Assembly (NCBI GenBank): GCA_911728455.2
Contig: OU452234.1
Span: 11,866,031-11,930,030, forward strand
Origin: Marthasterias glacialis
Lineage: Eukaryota; Echinodermata; Asteroidea; Forcipulatida; Asteriidae
Length of the DNA stretch: 64,000 nt
Reading direction: 5' to 3'
Positions 26,365-41,148 of this stretch are shown here, piece after piece. Within the stretch, counting starts at the first letter, position 1, and each line of letters begins with the position of its first letter. The position numbers and the translations under genes are program-made. Under the pieces are notes generated by a model. The model was not told the origin of the DNA, made no database searches, and worked only from the letters and a program-made list of their open reading frames with translations.

Positions 26365-28612
26365 TTGATGACGTCAGAATTGACCCAATTTTTGCCACTT
26401 GCCCAAATATTGCGAATTGACCCCTTCCCCGCACACAAACCCTCTTCAGTGATGTCTACTCTATCATTTTCTATCATAAAATCGCATAAAAAAAATTTTG
26501 ATCAAAAGTGCCGGTGCTCACAGGGAGCTCCCTGTGAGAAATTTTAATTTTCGGACCCAACTTGAAAAGTGCTTTTCATGGAATCAGTGGATGCGGGCGG
26601 CTCTTCCGAGACGTGTCCAACAAACTAGAGCTCCCAACTTGCAGTATTTCGGGAGCTAGCGAGCTTTTTCGGCCATCTTGATGACGTCAGAATTGACCCA
26701 ATTTTTGCCACTTGCCCAAATATTGCGAATTGACCCCTTCCCCGCACACAAACCCTCTTCAGTGATGTCTACTCTATCATTTTCTATCATAAAATCGCAT
26801 AAAAAAAATTTTGATCAAAAGTGCCGGTGCTCACAGGGAGCTCCCTGTGAGAAATTTTAATTTTCGGACCCAACTTGAAAAGTGCTTTTCATGGAATCAG
26901 TGGATGCGGGCGGCTCTTCCGAGACGTGTCCAACAAACTAGAGCTCCCAACTTGCAGTATTTCGGGAGCTAGCGAGCTTTTTCGGCCATCTTGATGACGT
27001 CAGAATTGACCCAATTTTTGCCACTTGCCCAAATATTGCGAATTGACCCCTTCCCCGCACACAAACCCTCTTCAGTGATGTCTACTCTATCATTTTCTAT
27101 CATAAAATCGCATAAAAAAAATTTTGATCAAAAGTGCCGGTGCTCACAGGGAGCTCCCTGTGAGAAATTTTAATTTTCGGACCCAACTTGAAAAGTGCTT
27201 TTCATGGAATCAGTGGATGCGGGCGGCTCTTCCGAGACGTGTCCAACAAACTAGAGCTCCCAACTTGCAGTATTTCGGGAGCTAGCGAGCTTTTTCGGCC
27301 ATCTTGATGACGTCAGAATTGACCCAATTTTTGCCACTTGCCCAAATATTGCGAATTGACCCCTTCCCCGCACACAAACCCTCTTCAGTGATGTCTACTC
27401 TATCATTTTCTATCATAAAATCGCATAAAAAAAATTTTGATCAAAAGTGCCGGTGCTCACAGGGAGCTCCCTGTGAGAAATTTTAATTTTCGGACCCAAC
27501 TTGAAAAGTGCTTTTCATGGAATCAGTGGATGCGGGCGGCTCTTCCGAGACGTGTCCAACAAACTAGAGCTCCCAACTTGCAGTATTTCGGGAGCTAGCG
27601 AGCTTTTTCGGCCATCTTGATGACGTCAGAATTGACCCAATTTTTGCCACTTGCCCAAATATTGCGAATTGACCCCTTCCCCGCACACAAACCCTCTTCA
27701 GTGATGTCTACTCTATCATTTTCTATCATAAAATCGCATAAAAAAAATTTTGATCAAAAGTGCCGGTGCTCACAGGGAGCTCCCTGTGAGAAATTTTAAT
27801 TTTCGGACCCAACTTGAAAAGTGCTTTTCATGGAATCAGTGGATGCGGGCGGCTCTTCCGAGACGTGTCCAACAAACTAGAGCTCCCAACTTGCAGTATT
27901 TCGGGAGCTAGCGAGCTTTTTCGGCCATCTTGATGACGTCAGAATTGACCCAATTTTTGCCACTTGCCCAAATATTGCGAATTGACCCCTTCCCCGCACA
28001 CAAACCCTCTTCAGTGATGTCTACTCTATCATTTTCTATCATAAAATCGCATAAAAAAAATTTTGATCAAAAGTGCCGGTGCTCACAGGGAGCTCCCTGT
28101 GAGAAATTTTAATTTTCGGACCCAACTTGAAAAGTGCTTTTCATGGAATCAGTGGATGCGGGCGGCTCTTCCGAGACGTGTCCAACAAACTAGAGCTCCC
28201 AGCTTGCAGTATTTCGGGAGCTAGCGAGCTTTTTCGGCCATCTTGATGACGTCAGAATTGACCCAAATTTTGCCACTTGCCCAAATATTGCGAATTGACC
28301 CCTTCCCCGCACACAAACCCTCTTCAGTGATGTCTACTCTATCATTTTCTATCATAAAATCGCATAAAAAAAATTTTGATCAAAAGTGCCGGTGCTCACA
28401 GGGAGCTCCCTGTGAGAAATTTTAATTTTCGGACCCAACTTGAAAAGTGCTTTTCATGGAATCAGTGGATGCGGGCGGCTCTTCCGAGACGTGTCCAACA
28501 AACTAGAGCTCCCAACTTGCAGTATTTCGGGAGCTAGCGAGCTTTTTCGGCCATCTTGATGACGTCAGAATTGACCCAATTTTTGCCACTTGCCCAAATA
28601 TTGCGAATTGAC

Positions 28613-28712
28613 NNNNNNNNNNNNNNNNNNNNNNNNNNNNNNNNNNNNNNNNNNNNNNNNNNNNNNNNNNNNNNNNNNNNNNNNNNNNNNNNNNNNNNNN
28701 NNNNNNNNNNNN
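28613..28712. other. Assembly gap of 100 N
   Basis: Exactly 100 N interrupt one monomer. The left flank stops at GCGAATTGAC and the right flank resumes at AGTGATG. In the consensus these are separated by 26 bp, so the flanks are in register if the true gap is 26 bp plus any whole number of 313-bp copies. One hundred N is a common placeholder for a gap of unknown size, so the array may be longer than shown. Confidence 0.98.
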
Positions 28713-31700
28713 AGTGATGTCTACTCTATCATTTTCTATCATAAAATCGCATAAAAAAAATTTTGATCAAAAGTGCCGGTGCTCACAGGGAGCTCCCTGT
28801 GAGAAATTTTAATTTTCGGACCCAACTTGAAAAGTGCTTTTCATGGAATCAGTGGATGCGGGCGGCTCTTCCGAGACGTGTCCAACAAACTAGAGCTCCC
28901 AACTTGCAGTATTTCGGGAGCTAGCGAGCTTTTTCGGCCATCTTGATGACGTCAGAATTGACCCAATTTTTGCCACTTGCCCAAATATTGCGAATTGACC
29001 CCTTCCCCGCACACAAACCCTCTTCAGTGATGTCTACTCTATCATTTTCTATCATAAAATCGCATAAAAAAAATTTTGATCAAAAGTGCCGGTGCTCACA
29101 GGGAGCTCCCTGTGAGAAATTTTAATTTTCGGACCCAACTTGAAAAGTGCTTTTCATGGAATCAGTGGATGCGGGCGGCTCTTCCGAGACGTGTCCAACA
29201 AACTAGAGCTCCCAACTTGCAGTATTTCGGGAGCTAGCGAGCTTTTTCGGCCATCTTGATGACGTCAGAATTGACCCAATTTTTGCCACTTGCCCAAATA
29301 TTGCGAATTGACCCCTTCCCCGCACACAAACCCTCTTCAGTGATGTCTACTCTATCATTTTCTATCATAAAATCGCATAAAAAAAATTTTGATCAAAAGT
29401 GCCGGTGCTCACAGGGAGCTCCCTGTGAGAAATTTTAATTTTCGGACCCAACTTGAAAAGTGCTTTTCATGGAATCAGTGGATGCGGGCGGCTCTTCCGA
29501 GACGTGTCCAACAAACTAGAGCTCCCAACTTGCAGTATTTCGGGAGCTAGCGAGCTTTTTCGGCCATCTTGATGACGTCAGAATTGACCCAATTTTTGCC
29601 ACTTGCCCAAATATTGCGAATTGACCCCTTCCCCGCACACAAACCCTCTTCAGTGATGTCTACTCTATCATTTTCTATCATAAAATCGCATAAAAAAAAT
29701 TTTGATCAAAAGTGCCGGTGCTCACAGGGAGCTCCCTGTGAGAAATTTTAATTTTCGGACCCAACTTGAAAAGTGCTTTTCATGGAATCAGTGGATGCGG
29801 GCGGCTCTTCCGAGACGTGTCCAACAAACTAGAGCTCCCAACTTGCAGTATTTCGGGAGCTAGCGAGCTTTTTCGGCCATCTTGATGACGTCAGAATTGA
29901 CCCAATTTTTGCCACTTGCCCAAATATTGCGAATTGACCCCTTCCCCGCACACAAACCCTCTTCAGTGATGTCTACTCTATCATTTTCTATCATAAAATC
30001 GCATAAAAAAAATTTTGATCAAAAGTGCCGGTGCTCACAGGGAGCTCCCTGTGAGAAATTTTAATTTTCGGACCCAACTTGAAAAGTGCTTTTCATGGAA
30101 TCAGTGGATGCGGGCGGCTCTTCCGAGACGTGTCCAACAAACTAGAGCTCCCAACTTGCAGTATTTCGGGAGCTAGCGAGCTTTTTCGGCCATCTTGATG
30201 ACGTCAGAATTGACCCAATTTTTGCCACTTGCCCAAATATTGCGAATTGACCCCTTCCCCGCACACAAACCCTCTTCAGTGATGTCTACTCTATCATTTT
30301 CTATCATAAAATCGCATAAAAAAAATTTTGATCAAAAGTGCCGGTGCTCACAGGGAGCTCCCTGTGAGAAATTTTAATTTTCGGACCCAACTTGAAAAGT
30401 GCTTTTCATGGAATCAGTGGATGCGGGCGGCTCTTCCGAGACGTGTCCAACAAACTAGAGCTCCCAACTTGCAGTATTTCGGGAGCTAGCGAGCTTTTTC
30501 GGCCATCTTGATGACGTCAGAATTGACCCAATTTTTGCCACTTGCCCAAATATTGCGAATTGACCCCTTCCCCGCACACAAACCCTCTTCAGTGATGTCT
30601 ACTCTATCATTTTCTATCATAAAATCGCATAAAAAAAATTTTGATCAAAAGTGCCGGTGCTCACAGGGAGCTCCCTGTGAGAAATTTTAATTTTCGGACC
30701 CAACTTGAAAAGTGCTTTTCATGGAATCAGTGGATGCGGGCGGCTCTTCCGAGACGTGTCCAACAAACTAGAGCTCCCAACTTGCAGTATTTCGGGAGCT
30801 AGCGAGCTTTTTCGGCCATCTTGATGACGTCAGAATTGACCCAATTTTTGCCACTTGCCCAAATATTGCGAATTGACCCCTTCCCCGCACACAAACCCTC
30901 TTCAGTGATGTCTACTCTATCATTTTCTATCATAAAATCGCATAAAAAAAATTTTGATCAAAAGTGCCGGTGCTCACAGGGAGCTCCCTGTGAGAAATTT
31001 TAATTTTCGGACCCAACTTGAAAAGTGCTTTTCATGGAATCAGTGGATGCGGGCGGCTCTTCCGAGACGTGTCCAACAAACTAGAGCTCCCAACTTGCAG
31101 TATTTCGGGAGCTAGCGAGCTTTTTCGGCCATCTTGATGACGTCAGAATTGACCCAATTTTTGCCACTTGCCCAAATATTGCGAATTGACCCCTTCCCCG
31201 CACACAAACCCTCTTCAGTGATGTCTACTCTATCATTTTCTATCATAAAATCGCATAAAAAAAATTTTGATCAAAAGTGCCGGTGCTCACAGGGAGCTCC
31301 CTGTGAGAAATTTTAATTTTCGGACCCAACTTGAAAAGTGCTTTTCATGGAATCAGTGGATGCGGGCGGCTCTTCCGAGACGTGTCCAACAAACTAGAGC
31401 TCCCAACTTGCAGTATTTCGGGAGCTAGCGAGCTTTTTCGGCCATCTTGATGACGTCAGAATTGACCCAATTTTTGCCACTTGCCCAAATATTGCGAATT
31501 GACCCCTTCCCCGCACACAAACCCTCTTCAGTGATGTCTACTCTATCATTTTCTATCATAAAATCGCATAAAAAAAATTTTGATCAAAAGTGCCGGTGCT
31601 CACAGGGAGCTCCCTGTGAGAAATTTTAATTTTCGGACCCAACTTGAAAAGTGCTTTTCATGGAATCAGTGGATGCGGGCGGCTCTTCCGAGACGTGTCC

Positions 31701-32698
31701 AACAAACTAGAGCTCCCAACTTGCAGTATTTCGGGAGCTAGCGAGCTTTTTCGGCCATCTTGATGACGTCAGAATTGACCCAATTTTTGCCACTTGCCCA
31801 AATATTGCGAATTGACCCCTTCCCCGCACACAAACCCTCTTCAGTGATGTCTACTCTATCATTTTCTATCATAAAATCGCATAAAAAAAATTTTGATCAA
31901 AAGTGCCGGTGCTCACAGGGAGCTCCCTGTGAGAAATTTTAATTTTCGGACCCAACTTGAAAAGTGCTTTTCATGGAATCAGTGGATGCGGGCGGCTCTT
32001 CCGAGACGTGTCCAACAAACTAGAGCTCCCAACTTGCAGTATTTCGGGAGCTAGCGAGCTTTTTCGGCCATCTTGATGACGTCAGAATTGACCCAATTTT
32101 TGCCACTTGCCCAAATATTGCGAATTGACCCCTTCCCCGCACACAAACCCTCTTCAGTGATGTCTACTCTATCATTTTCTATCATAAAATCGCATAAAAA
32201 AAATTTTGATCAAAAGTGCCGGTGCTCACAGGGAGCTCCCTGTGAGAAATTTTAATTTTCGGACCCAACTTGAAAAGTGCTTTTCATGGAATCAGTGGAT
32301 GCGGGCGGCTCTTCCGAGACGTGTCCAACAAACTAGAGCTCCCAACTTGCAGTATTTCGGGAGCTAGCGAGCTTTTTCGGCCATCTTGATGACGTCAGAA
32401 TTGACCCAATTTTTGCCACTTGCCCAAATATTGCGAATTGACCCCTTCCCCGCACACAAACCCTCTTCAGTGATGTCTACTCTATCATTTTCTATCATAA
32501 AATCGCATAAAAAAAATTTTGATCAAAAGTGCCGGTGCTCACAGGGAGCTCCCTGTGAGAAATTTTAATTTTCGGACCCAACTTGAAAAGTGCTTTTCAT
32601 GGAATCAGTGGATGCGGGCGGCTCTTCCGAGACGTGTCCAACAAACTAGAGCTCCCAACTTGCAGTATTTCGGGAGCTAGCGAGCTTTTTCGGCCATC

Positions 32699-33010
32699 TT
32701 GATGACGTCAGAATTGACCCAATTTTGCCACTTGCCCAAATATTGCGAATTGACCCCTTCCCCGCACACAAACCCTCTTCAGTGATGTCTACTCTATCAT
32801 TTTCTATCATAAAATCGCATAAAAAAAATTTTGATCAAAAGTGCCGGTGCTCACAGGGAGCTCCCTGTGAGAAATTTTAATTTTCGGACCCAACTTGAAA
32901 AGTGCTTTTCATGGAATCAGTGGATGCGGGCGGCTCTTCCGAGACGTGTCCAACAAACTAGAGCTCCCAACTTGCAGTATTTCGGGAGCTAGCGAGCTTT
33001 TTCGGCCATC
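32699..33010. repeat. 312-bp monomer, one T lost
   Basis: CCCAATTTTGCC near 32719-32730 has four T where the consensus has five. It is a single-copy change in the homogenised core. Confidence 0.85.
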
Positions 33011-36000
33011 TTGATGACGTCAGAATTGACCCAATTTTTGCCACTTGCCCAAATATTGCGAATTGACCCCTTCCCCGCACACAAACCCTCTTCAGTGATG
33101 TCTACTCTATCATTTTCTATCATAAAATCGCATAAAAAAAATTTTGATCAAAAGTGCCGGTGCTCACAGGGAGCTCCCTGTGAGAAATTTTAATTTTCGG
33201 ACCCAACTTGAAAAGTGCTTTTCATGGAATCAGTGGATGCGGGCGGCTCTTCCGAGACGTGTCCAACAAACTAGAGCTCCCAACTTGCAGTATTTCGGGA
33301 GCTAGCGAGCTTTTTCGGCCATCTTGATGACGTCAGAATTGACCCAATTTTTGCCACTTGCCCAAATATTGCGAATTGACCCCTTCCCCGCACACAAACC
33401 CTCTTCAGTGATGTCTACTCTATCATTTTCTATCATAAAATCGCATAAAAAAAATTTTGATCAAAAGTGCCGGTGCTCACAGGGAGCTCCCTGTGAGAAA
33501 TTTTAATTTTCGGACCCAACTTGAAAAGTGCTTTTCATGGAATCAGTGGATGCGGGCGGCTCTTCCGAGACGTGTCCAACAAACTAGAGCTCCCAACTTG
33601 CAGTATTTCGGGAGCTAGCGAGCTTTTTCGGCCATCTTGATGACGTCAGAATTGACCCAATTTTTGCCACTTGCCCAAATATTGCGAATTGACCCCTTCC
33701 CCGCACACAAACCCTCTTCAGTGATGTCTACTCTATCATTTTCTATCATAAAATCGCATAAAAAAAATTTTGATCAAAAGTGCCGGTGCTCACAGGGAGC
33801 TCCCTGTGAGAAATTTTAATTTTCGGACCCAACTTGAAAAGTGCTTTTCATGGAATCAGTGGATGCGGGCGGCTCTTCCGAGACGTGTCCAACAAACTAG
33901 AGCTCCCAACTTGCAGTATTTCGGGAGCTAGCGAGCTTTTTCGGCCATCTTGATGACGTCAGAATTGACCCAATTTTTGCCACTTGCCCAAATATTGCGA
34001 ATTGACCCCTTCCCCGCACACAAACCCTCTTCAGTGATGTCTACTCTATCATTTTCTATCATAAAATCGCATAAAAAAAATTTTGATCAAAAGTGCCGGT
34101 GCTCACAGGGAGCTCCCTGTGAGAAATTTTAATTTTCGGACCCAACTTGAAAAGTGCTTTTCATGGAATCAGTGGATGCGGGCGGCTCTTCCGAGACGTG
34201 TCCAACAAACTAGAGCTCCCAACTTGCAGTATTTCGGGAGCTAGCGAGCTTTTTCGGCCATCTTGATGACGTCAGAATTGACCCAATTTTTGCCACTTGC
34301 CCAAATATTGCGAATTGACCCCTTCCCCGCACACAAACCCTCTTCAGTGATGTCTACTCTATCATTTTCTATCATAAAATCGCATAAAAAAAATTTTGAT
34401 CAAAAGTGCCGGTGCTCACAGGGAGCTCCCTGTGAGAAATTTTAATTTTCGGACCCAACTTGAAAAGTGCTTTTCATGGAATCAGTGGATGCGGGCGGCT
34501 CTTCCGAGACGTGTCCAACAAACTAGAGCTCCCAACTTGCAGTATTTCGGGAGCTAGCGAGCTTTTTCGGCCATCTTGATGACGTCAGAATTGACCCAAT
34601 TTTTGCCACTTGCCCAAATATTGCGAATTGACCCCTTCCCCGCACACAAACCCTCTTCAGTGATGTCTACTCTATCATTTTCTATCATAAAATCGCATAA
34701 AAAAAATTTTGATCAAAAGTGCCGGTGCTCACAGGGAGCTCCCTGTGAGAAATTTTAATTTTCGGACCCAACTTGAAAAGTGCTTTTCATGGAATCAGTG
34801 GATGCGGGCGGCTCTTCCGAGACGTGTCCAACAAACTAGAGCTCCCAACTTGCAGTATTTCGGGAGCTAGCGAGCTTTTTCGGCCATCTTGATGACGTCA
34901 GAATTGACCCAATTTTTGCCACTTGCCCAAATATTGCGAATTGACCCCTTCCCCGCACACAAACCCTCTTCAGTGATGTCTACTCTATCATTTTCTATCA
35001 TAAAATCGCATAAAAAAAATTTTGATCAAAAGTGCCGGTGCTCACAGGGAGCTCCCTGTGAGAAATTTTAATTTTCGGACCCAACTTGAAAAGTGCTTTT
35101 CATGGAATCAGTGGATGCGGGCGGCTCTTCCGAGACGTGTCCAACAAACTAGAGCTCCCAACTTGCAGTATTTCGGGAGCTAGCGAGCTTTTTCGGCCAT
35201 CTTGATGACGTCAGAATTGACCCAATTTTTGCCACTTGCCCAAATATTGCGAATTGACCCCTTCCCCGCACACAAACCCTCTTCAGTGATGTCTACTCTA
35301 TCATTTTCTATCATAAAATCGCATAAAAAAAATTTTGATCAAAAGTGCCGGTGCTCACAGGGAGCTCCCTGTGAGAAATTTTAATTTTCGGACCCAACTT
35401 GAAAAGTGCTTTTCATGGAATCAGTGGATGCGGGCGGCTCTTCCGAGACGTGTCCAACAAACTAGAGCTCCCAACTTGCAGTATTTCGGGAGCTAGCGAG
35501 CTTTTTCGGCCATCTTGATGACGTCAGAATTGACCCAATTTTTGCCACTTGCCCAAATATTGCGAATTGACCCCTTCCCCGCACACAAACCCTCTTCAGT
35601 GATGTCTACTCTATCATTTTCTATCATAAAATCGCATAAAAAAAATTTTGATCAAAAGTGCCGGTGCTCACAGGGAGCTCCCTGTGAGAAATTTTAATTT
35701 TCGGACCCAACTTGAAAAGTGCTTTTCATGGAATCAGTGGATGCGGGCGGCTCTTCCGAGACGTGTCCAACAAACTAGAGCTCCCAACTTGCAGTATTTC
35801 GGGAGCTAGCGAGCTTTTTCGGCCATCTTGATGACGTCAGAATTGACCCAATTTTTGCCACTTGCCCAAATATTGCGAATTGACCCCTTCCCCGCACACA
35901 AACCCTCTTCAGTGATGTCTACTCTATCATTTTCTATCATAAAATCGCATAAAAAAAATTTTGATCAAAAGTGCCGGTGCTCACAGGGAGCTCCCTGTGA

Positions 36001-39000
36001 GAAATTTTAATTTTCGGACCCAACTTGAAAAGTGCTTTTCATGGAATCAGTGGATGCGGGCGGCTCTTCCGAGACGTGTCCAACAAACTAGAGCTCCCAA
36101 CTTGCAGTATTTCGGGAGCTAGCGAGCTTTTTCGGCCATCTTGATGACGTCAGAATTGACCCAATTTTTGCCACTTGCCCAAATATTGCGAATTGACCCC
36201 TTCCCCGCACACAAACCCTCTTCAGTGATGTCTACTCTATCATTTTCTATCATAAAATCGCATAAAAAAAATTTTGATCAAAAGTGCCGGTGCTCACAGG
36301 GAGCTCCCTGTGAGAAATTTTAATTTTCGGACCCAACTTGAAAAGTGCTTTTCATGGAATCAGTGGATGCGGGCGGCTCTTCCGAGACGTGTCCAACAAA
36401 CTAGAGCTCCCAACTTGCAGTATTTCGGGAGCTAGCGAGCTTTTTCGGCCATCTTGATGACGTCAGAATTGACCCAATTTTTGCCACTTGCCCAAATATT
36501 GCGAATTGACCCCTTCCCCGCACACAAACCCTCTTCAGTGATGTCTACTCTATCATTTTCTATCATAAAATCGCATAAAAAAAATTTTGATCAAAAGTGC
36601 CGGTGCTCACAGGGAGCTCCCTGTGAGAAATTTTAATTTTCGGACCCAACTTGAAAAGTGCTTTTCATGGAATCAGTGGATGCGGGCGGCTCTTCCGAGA
36701 CGTGTCCAACAAACTAGAGCTCCCAACTTGCAGTATTTCGGGAGCTAGCGAGCTTTTTCGGCCATCTTGATGACGTCAGAATTGACCCAATTTTTGCCAC
36801 TTGCCCAAATATTGCGAATTGACCCCTTCCCCGCACACAAACCCTCTTCAGTGATGTCTACTCTATCATTTTCTATCATAAAATCGCATAAAAAAAATTT
36901 TGATCAAAAGTGCCGGTGCTCACAGGGAGCTCCCTGTGAGAAATTTTAATTTTCGGACCCAACTTGAAAAGTGCTTTTCATGGAATCAGTGGATGCGGGC
37001 GGCTCTTCCGAGACGTGTCCAACAAACTAGAGCTCCCAACTTGCAGTATTTCGGGAGCTAGCGAGCTTTTTCGGCCATCTTGATGACGTCAGAATTGACC
37101 CAATTTTTGCCACTTGCCCAAATATTGCGAATTGACCCCTTCCCCGCACACAAACCCTCTTCAGTGATGTCTACTCTATCATTTTCTATCATAAAATCGC
37201 ATAAAAAAAATTTTGATCAAAAGTGCCGGTGCTCACAGGGAGCTCCCTGTGAGAAATTTTAATTTTCGGACCCAACTTGAAAAGTGCTTTTCATGGAATC
37301 AGTGGATGCGGGCGGCTCTTCCGAGACGTGTCCAACAAACTAGAGCTCCCAACTTGCAGTATTTCGGGAGCTAGCGAGCTTTTTCGGCCATCTTGATGAC
37401 GTCAGAATTGACCCAATTTTTGCCACTTGCCCAAATATTGCGAATTGACCCCTTCCCCGCACACAAACCCTCTTCAGTGATGTCTACTCTATCATTTTCT
37501 ATCATAAAATCGCATAAAAAAAATTTTGATCAAAAGTGCCGGTGCTCACAGGGAGCTCCCTGTGAGAAATTTTAATTTTCGGACCCAACTTGAAAAGTGC
37601 TTTTCATGGAATCAGTGGATGCGGGCGGCTCTTCCGAGACGTGTCCAACAAACTAGAGCTCCCAACTTGCAGTATTTCGGGAGCTAGCGAGCTTTTTCGG
37701 CCATCTTGATGACGTCAGAATTGACCCAATTTTTGCCACTTGCCCAAATATTGCGAATTGACCCCTTCCCCGCACACAAACCCTCTTCAGTGATGTCTAC
37801 TCTATCATTTTCTATCATAAAATCGCATAAAAAAAATTTTGATCAAAAGTGCCGGTGCTCACAGGGAGCTCCCTGTGAGAAATTTTAATTTTCGGACCCA
37901 ACTTGAAAAGTGCTTTTCATGGAATCAGTGGATGCGGGCGGCTCTTCCGAGACGTGTCCAACAAACTAGAGCTCCCAACTTGCAGTATTTCGGGAGCTAG
38001 CGAGCTTTTTCGGCCATCTTGATGACGTCAGAATTGACCCAATTTTTGCCACTTGCCCAAATATTGCGAATTGACCCCTTCCCCGCACACAAACCCTCTT
38101 CAGTGATGTCTACTCTATCATTTTCTATCATAAAATCGCATAAAAAAAATTTTGATCAAAAGTGCCGGTGCTCACAGGGAGCTCCCTGTGAGAAATTTTA
38201 ATTTTCGGACCCAACTTGAAAAGTGCTTTTCATGGAATCAGTGGATGCGGGCGGCTCTTCCGAGACGTGTCCAACAAACTAGAGCTCCCAACTTGCAGTA
38301 TTTCGGGAGCTAGCGAGCTTTTTCGGCCATCTTGATGACGTCAGAATTGACCCAATTTTTGCCACTTGCCCAAATATTGCGAATTGACCCCTTCCCCGCA
38401 CACAAACCCTCTTCAGTGATGTCTACTCTATCATTTTCTATCATAAAATCGCATAAAAAAAATTTTGATCAAAAGTGCCGGTGCTCACAGGGAGCTCCCT
38501 GTGAGAAATTTTAATTTTCGGACCCAACTTGAAAAGTGCTTTTCATGGAATCAGTGGATGCGGGCGGCTCTTCCGAGACGTGTCCAACAAACTAGAGCTC
38601 CCAACTTGCAGTATTTCGGGAGCTAGCGAGCTTTTTCGGCCATCTTGATGACGTCAGAATTGACCCAATTTTTGCCACTTGCCCAAATATTGCGAATTGA
38701 CCCCTTCCCCGCACACAAACCCTCTTCAGTGATGTCTACTCTATCATTTTCTATCATAAAATCGCATAAAAAAAATTTTGATCAAAAGTGCCGGTGCTCA
38801 CAGGGAGCTCCCTGTGAGAAATTTTAATTTTCGGACCCAACTTGAAAAGTGCTTTTCATGGAATCAGTGGATGCGGGCGGCTCTTCCGAGACGTGTCCAA
38901 CAAACTAGAGCTCCCAACTTGCAGTATTTCGGGAGCTAGCGAGCTTTTTCGGCCATCTTGATGACGTCAGAATTGACCCAATTTTTGCCACTTGCCCAAA

Positions 39001-41148
39001 TATTGCGAATTGACCCCTTCCCCGCACACAAACCCTCTTCAGTGATGTCTACTCTATCATTTTCTATCATAAAATCGCATAAAAAAAATTTTGATCAAAA
39101 GTGCCGGTGCTCACAGGGAGCTCCCTGTGAGAAATTTTAATTTTCGGACCCAACTTGAAAAGTGCTTTTCATGGAATCAGTGGATGCGGGCGGCTCTTCC
39201 GAGACGTGTCCAACAAACTAGAGCTCCCAACTTGCAGTATTTCGGGAGCTAGCGAGCTTTTTCGGCCATCTTGATGACGTCAGAATTGACCCAATTTTTG
39301 CCACTTGCCCAAATATTGCGAATTGACCCCTTCCCCGCACACAAACCCTCTTCAGTGATGTCTACTCTATCATTTTCTATCATAAAATCGCATAAAAAAA
39401 ATTTTGATCAAAAGTGCCGGTGCTCACAGGGAGCTCCCTGTGAGAAATTTTAATTTTCGGACCCAACTTGAAAAGTGCTTTTCATGGAATCAGTGGATGC
39501 GGGCGGCTCTTCCGAGACGTGTCCAACAAACTAGAGCTCCCAACTTGCAGTATTTCGGGAGCTAGCGAGCTTTTTCGGCCATCTTGATGACGTCAGAATT
39601 GACCCAATTTTTGCCACTTGCCCAAATATTGCGAATTGACCCCTTCCCCGCACACAAACCCTCTTCAGTGATGTCTACTCTATCATTTTCTATCATAAAA
39701 TCGCATAAAAAAAATTTTGATCAAAAGTGCCGGTGCTCACAGGGAGCTCCCTGTGAGAAATTTTAATTTTCGGACCCAACTTGAAAAGTGCTTTTCATGG
39801 AATCAGTGGATGCGGGCGGCTCTTCCGAGACGTGTCCAACAAACTAGAGCTCCCAACTTGCAGTATTTCGGGAGCTAGCGAGCTTTTTCGGCCATCTTGA
39901 TGACGTCAGAATTGACCCAATTTTTGCCACTTGCCCAAATATTGCGAATTGACCCCTTCCCCGCACACAAACCCTCTTCAGTGATGTCTACTCTATCATT
40001 TTCTATCATAAAATCGCATAAAAAAAATTTTGATCAAAAGTGCCGGTGCTCACAGGGAGCTCCCTGTGAGAAATTTTAATTTTCGGACCCAACTTGAAAA
40101 GTGCTTTTCATGGAATCAGTGGATGCGGGCGGCTCTTCCGAGACGTGTCCAACAAACTAGAGCTCCCAACTTGCAGTATTTCGGGAGCTAGCGAGCTTTT
40201 TCGGCCATCTTGATGACGTCAGAATTGACCCAATTTTTGCCACTTGCCCAAATATTGCGAATTGACCCCTTCCCCGCACACAAACCCTCTTCAGTGATGT
40301 CTACTCTATCATTTTCTATCATAAAATCGCATAAAAAAAATTTTGATCAAAAGTGCCGGTGCTCACAGGGAGCTCCCTGTGAGAAATTTTAATTTTCGGA
40401 CCCAACTTGAAAAGTGCTTTTCATGGAATCAGTGGATGCGGGCGGCTCTTCCGAGACGTGTCCAACAAACTAGAGCTCCCAACTTGCAGTATTTCGGGAG
40501 CTAGCGAGCTTTTTCGGCCATCTTGATGACGTCAGAATTGACCCAATTTTTGCCACTTGCCCAAATATTGCGAATTGACCCCTTCCCCGCACACAAACCC
40601 TCTTCAGTGATGTCTACTCTATCATTTTCTATCATAAAATCGCATAAAAAAAATTTTGATCAAAAGTGCCGGTGCTCACAGGGAGCTCCCTGTGAGAAAT
40701 TTTAATTTTCGGACCCAACTTGAAAAGTGCTTTTCATGGAATCAGTGGATGCGGGCGGCTCTTCCGAGACGTGTCCAACAAACTAGAGCTCCCAACTTGC
40801 AGTATTTCGGGAGCTAGCGAGCTTTTTCGGCCATCTTGATGACGTCAGAATTGACCCAATTTTTGCCACTTGCCCAAATATTGCGAATTGACCCCTTCCC
40901 CGCACACAAACCCTCTTCAGTGATGTCTACTCTATCATTTTCTATCATAAAATCGCATAAAAAAAATTTTGATCAAAAGTGCCGGTGCTCACAGGGAGCT
41001 CCCTGTGAGAAATTTTAATTTTCGGACCCAACTTGAAAAGTGCTTTTCATGGAATCAGTGGATGCGGGCGGCTCTTCCGAGACGTGTCCAACAAACTAGA
41101 GCTCCCAACTTGCAGTATTTCGGGAGCTAGCGAGCTTTTTCGGCCATC

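Larger units (their letters stand above)
13218..41148. repeat. Homogenised core of the array
   Basis: Long runs of copies are indistinguishable by eye and keep exact 313-bp spacing, for example 34 consecutive intervals from 15409 to 26051. The few exceptions I saw are a CCCCATTT variant in the copy at 15096, a 314-bp copy at 26051 (CCCCACTT for CCCTCTT), CCAGCTTG at about 28200 with CAAATTTTG in the copy at 28243, the N gap at 28613-28712, and a 312-bp copy at 32699 that lost one T near 32725. Such low divergence points to very recent amplification or strong sequence conversion. An assembler repeating a consensus through an unresolved region is the main alternative. I compared copies by reading, not by alignment, so a few private variants may have been missed. 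Confidence 0.88.

Noticed and set aside
28503-28742. 79-residue reverse open frame across the gap
   Set aside because: It runs through 100 N and has no meaning as a protein.
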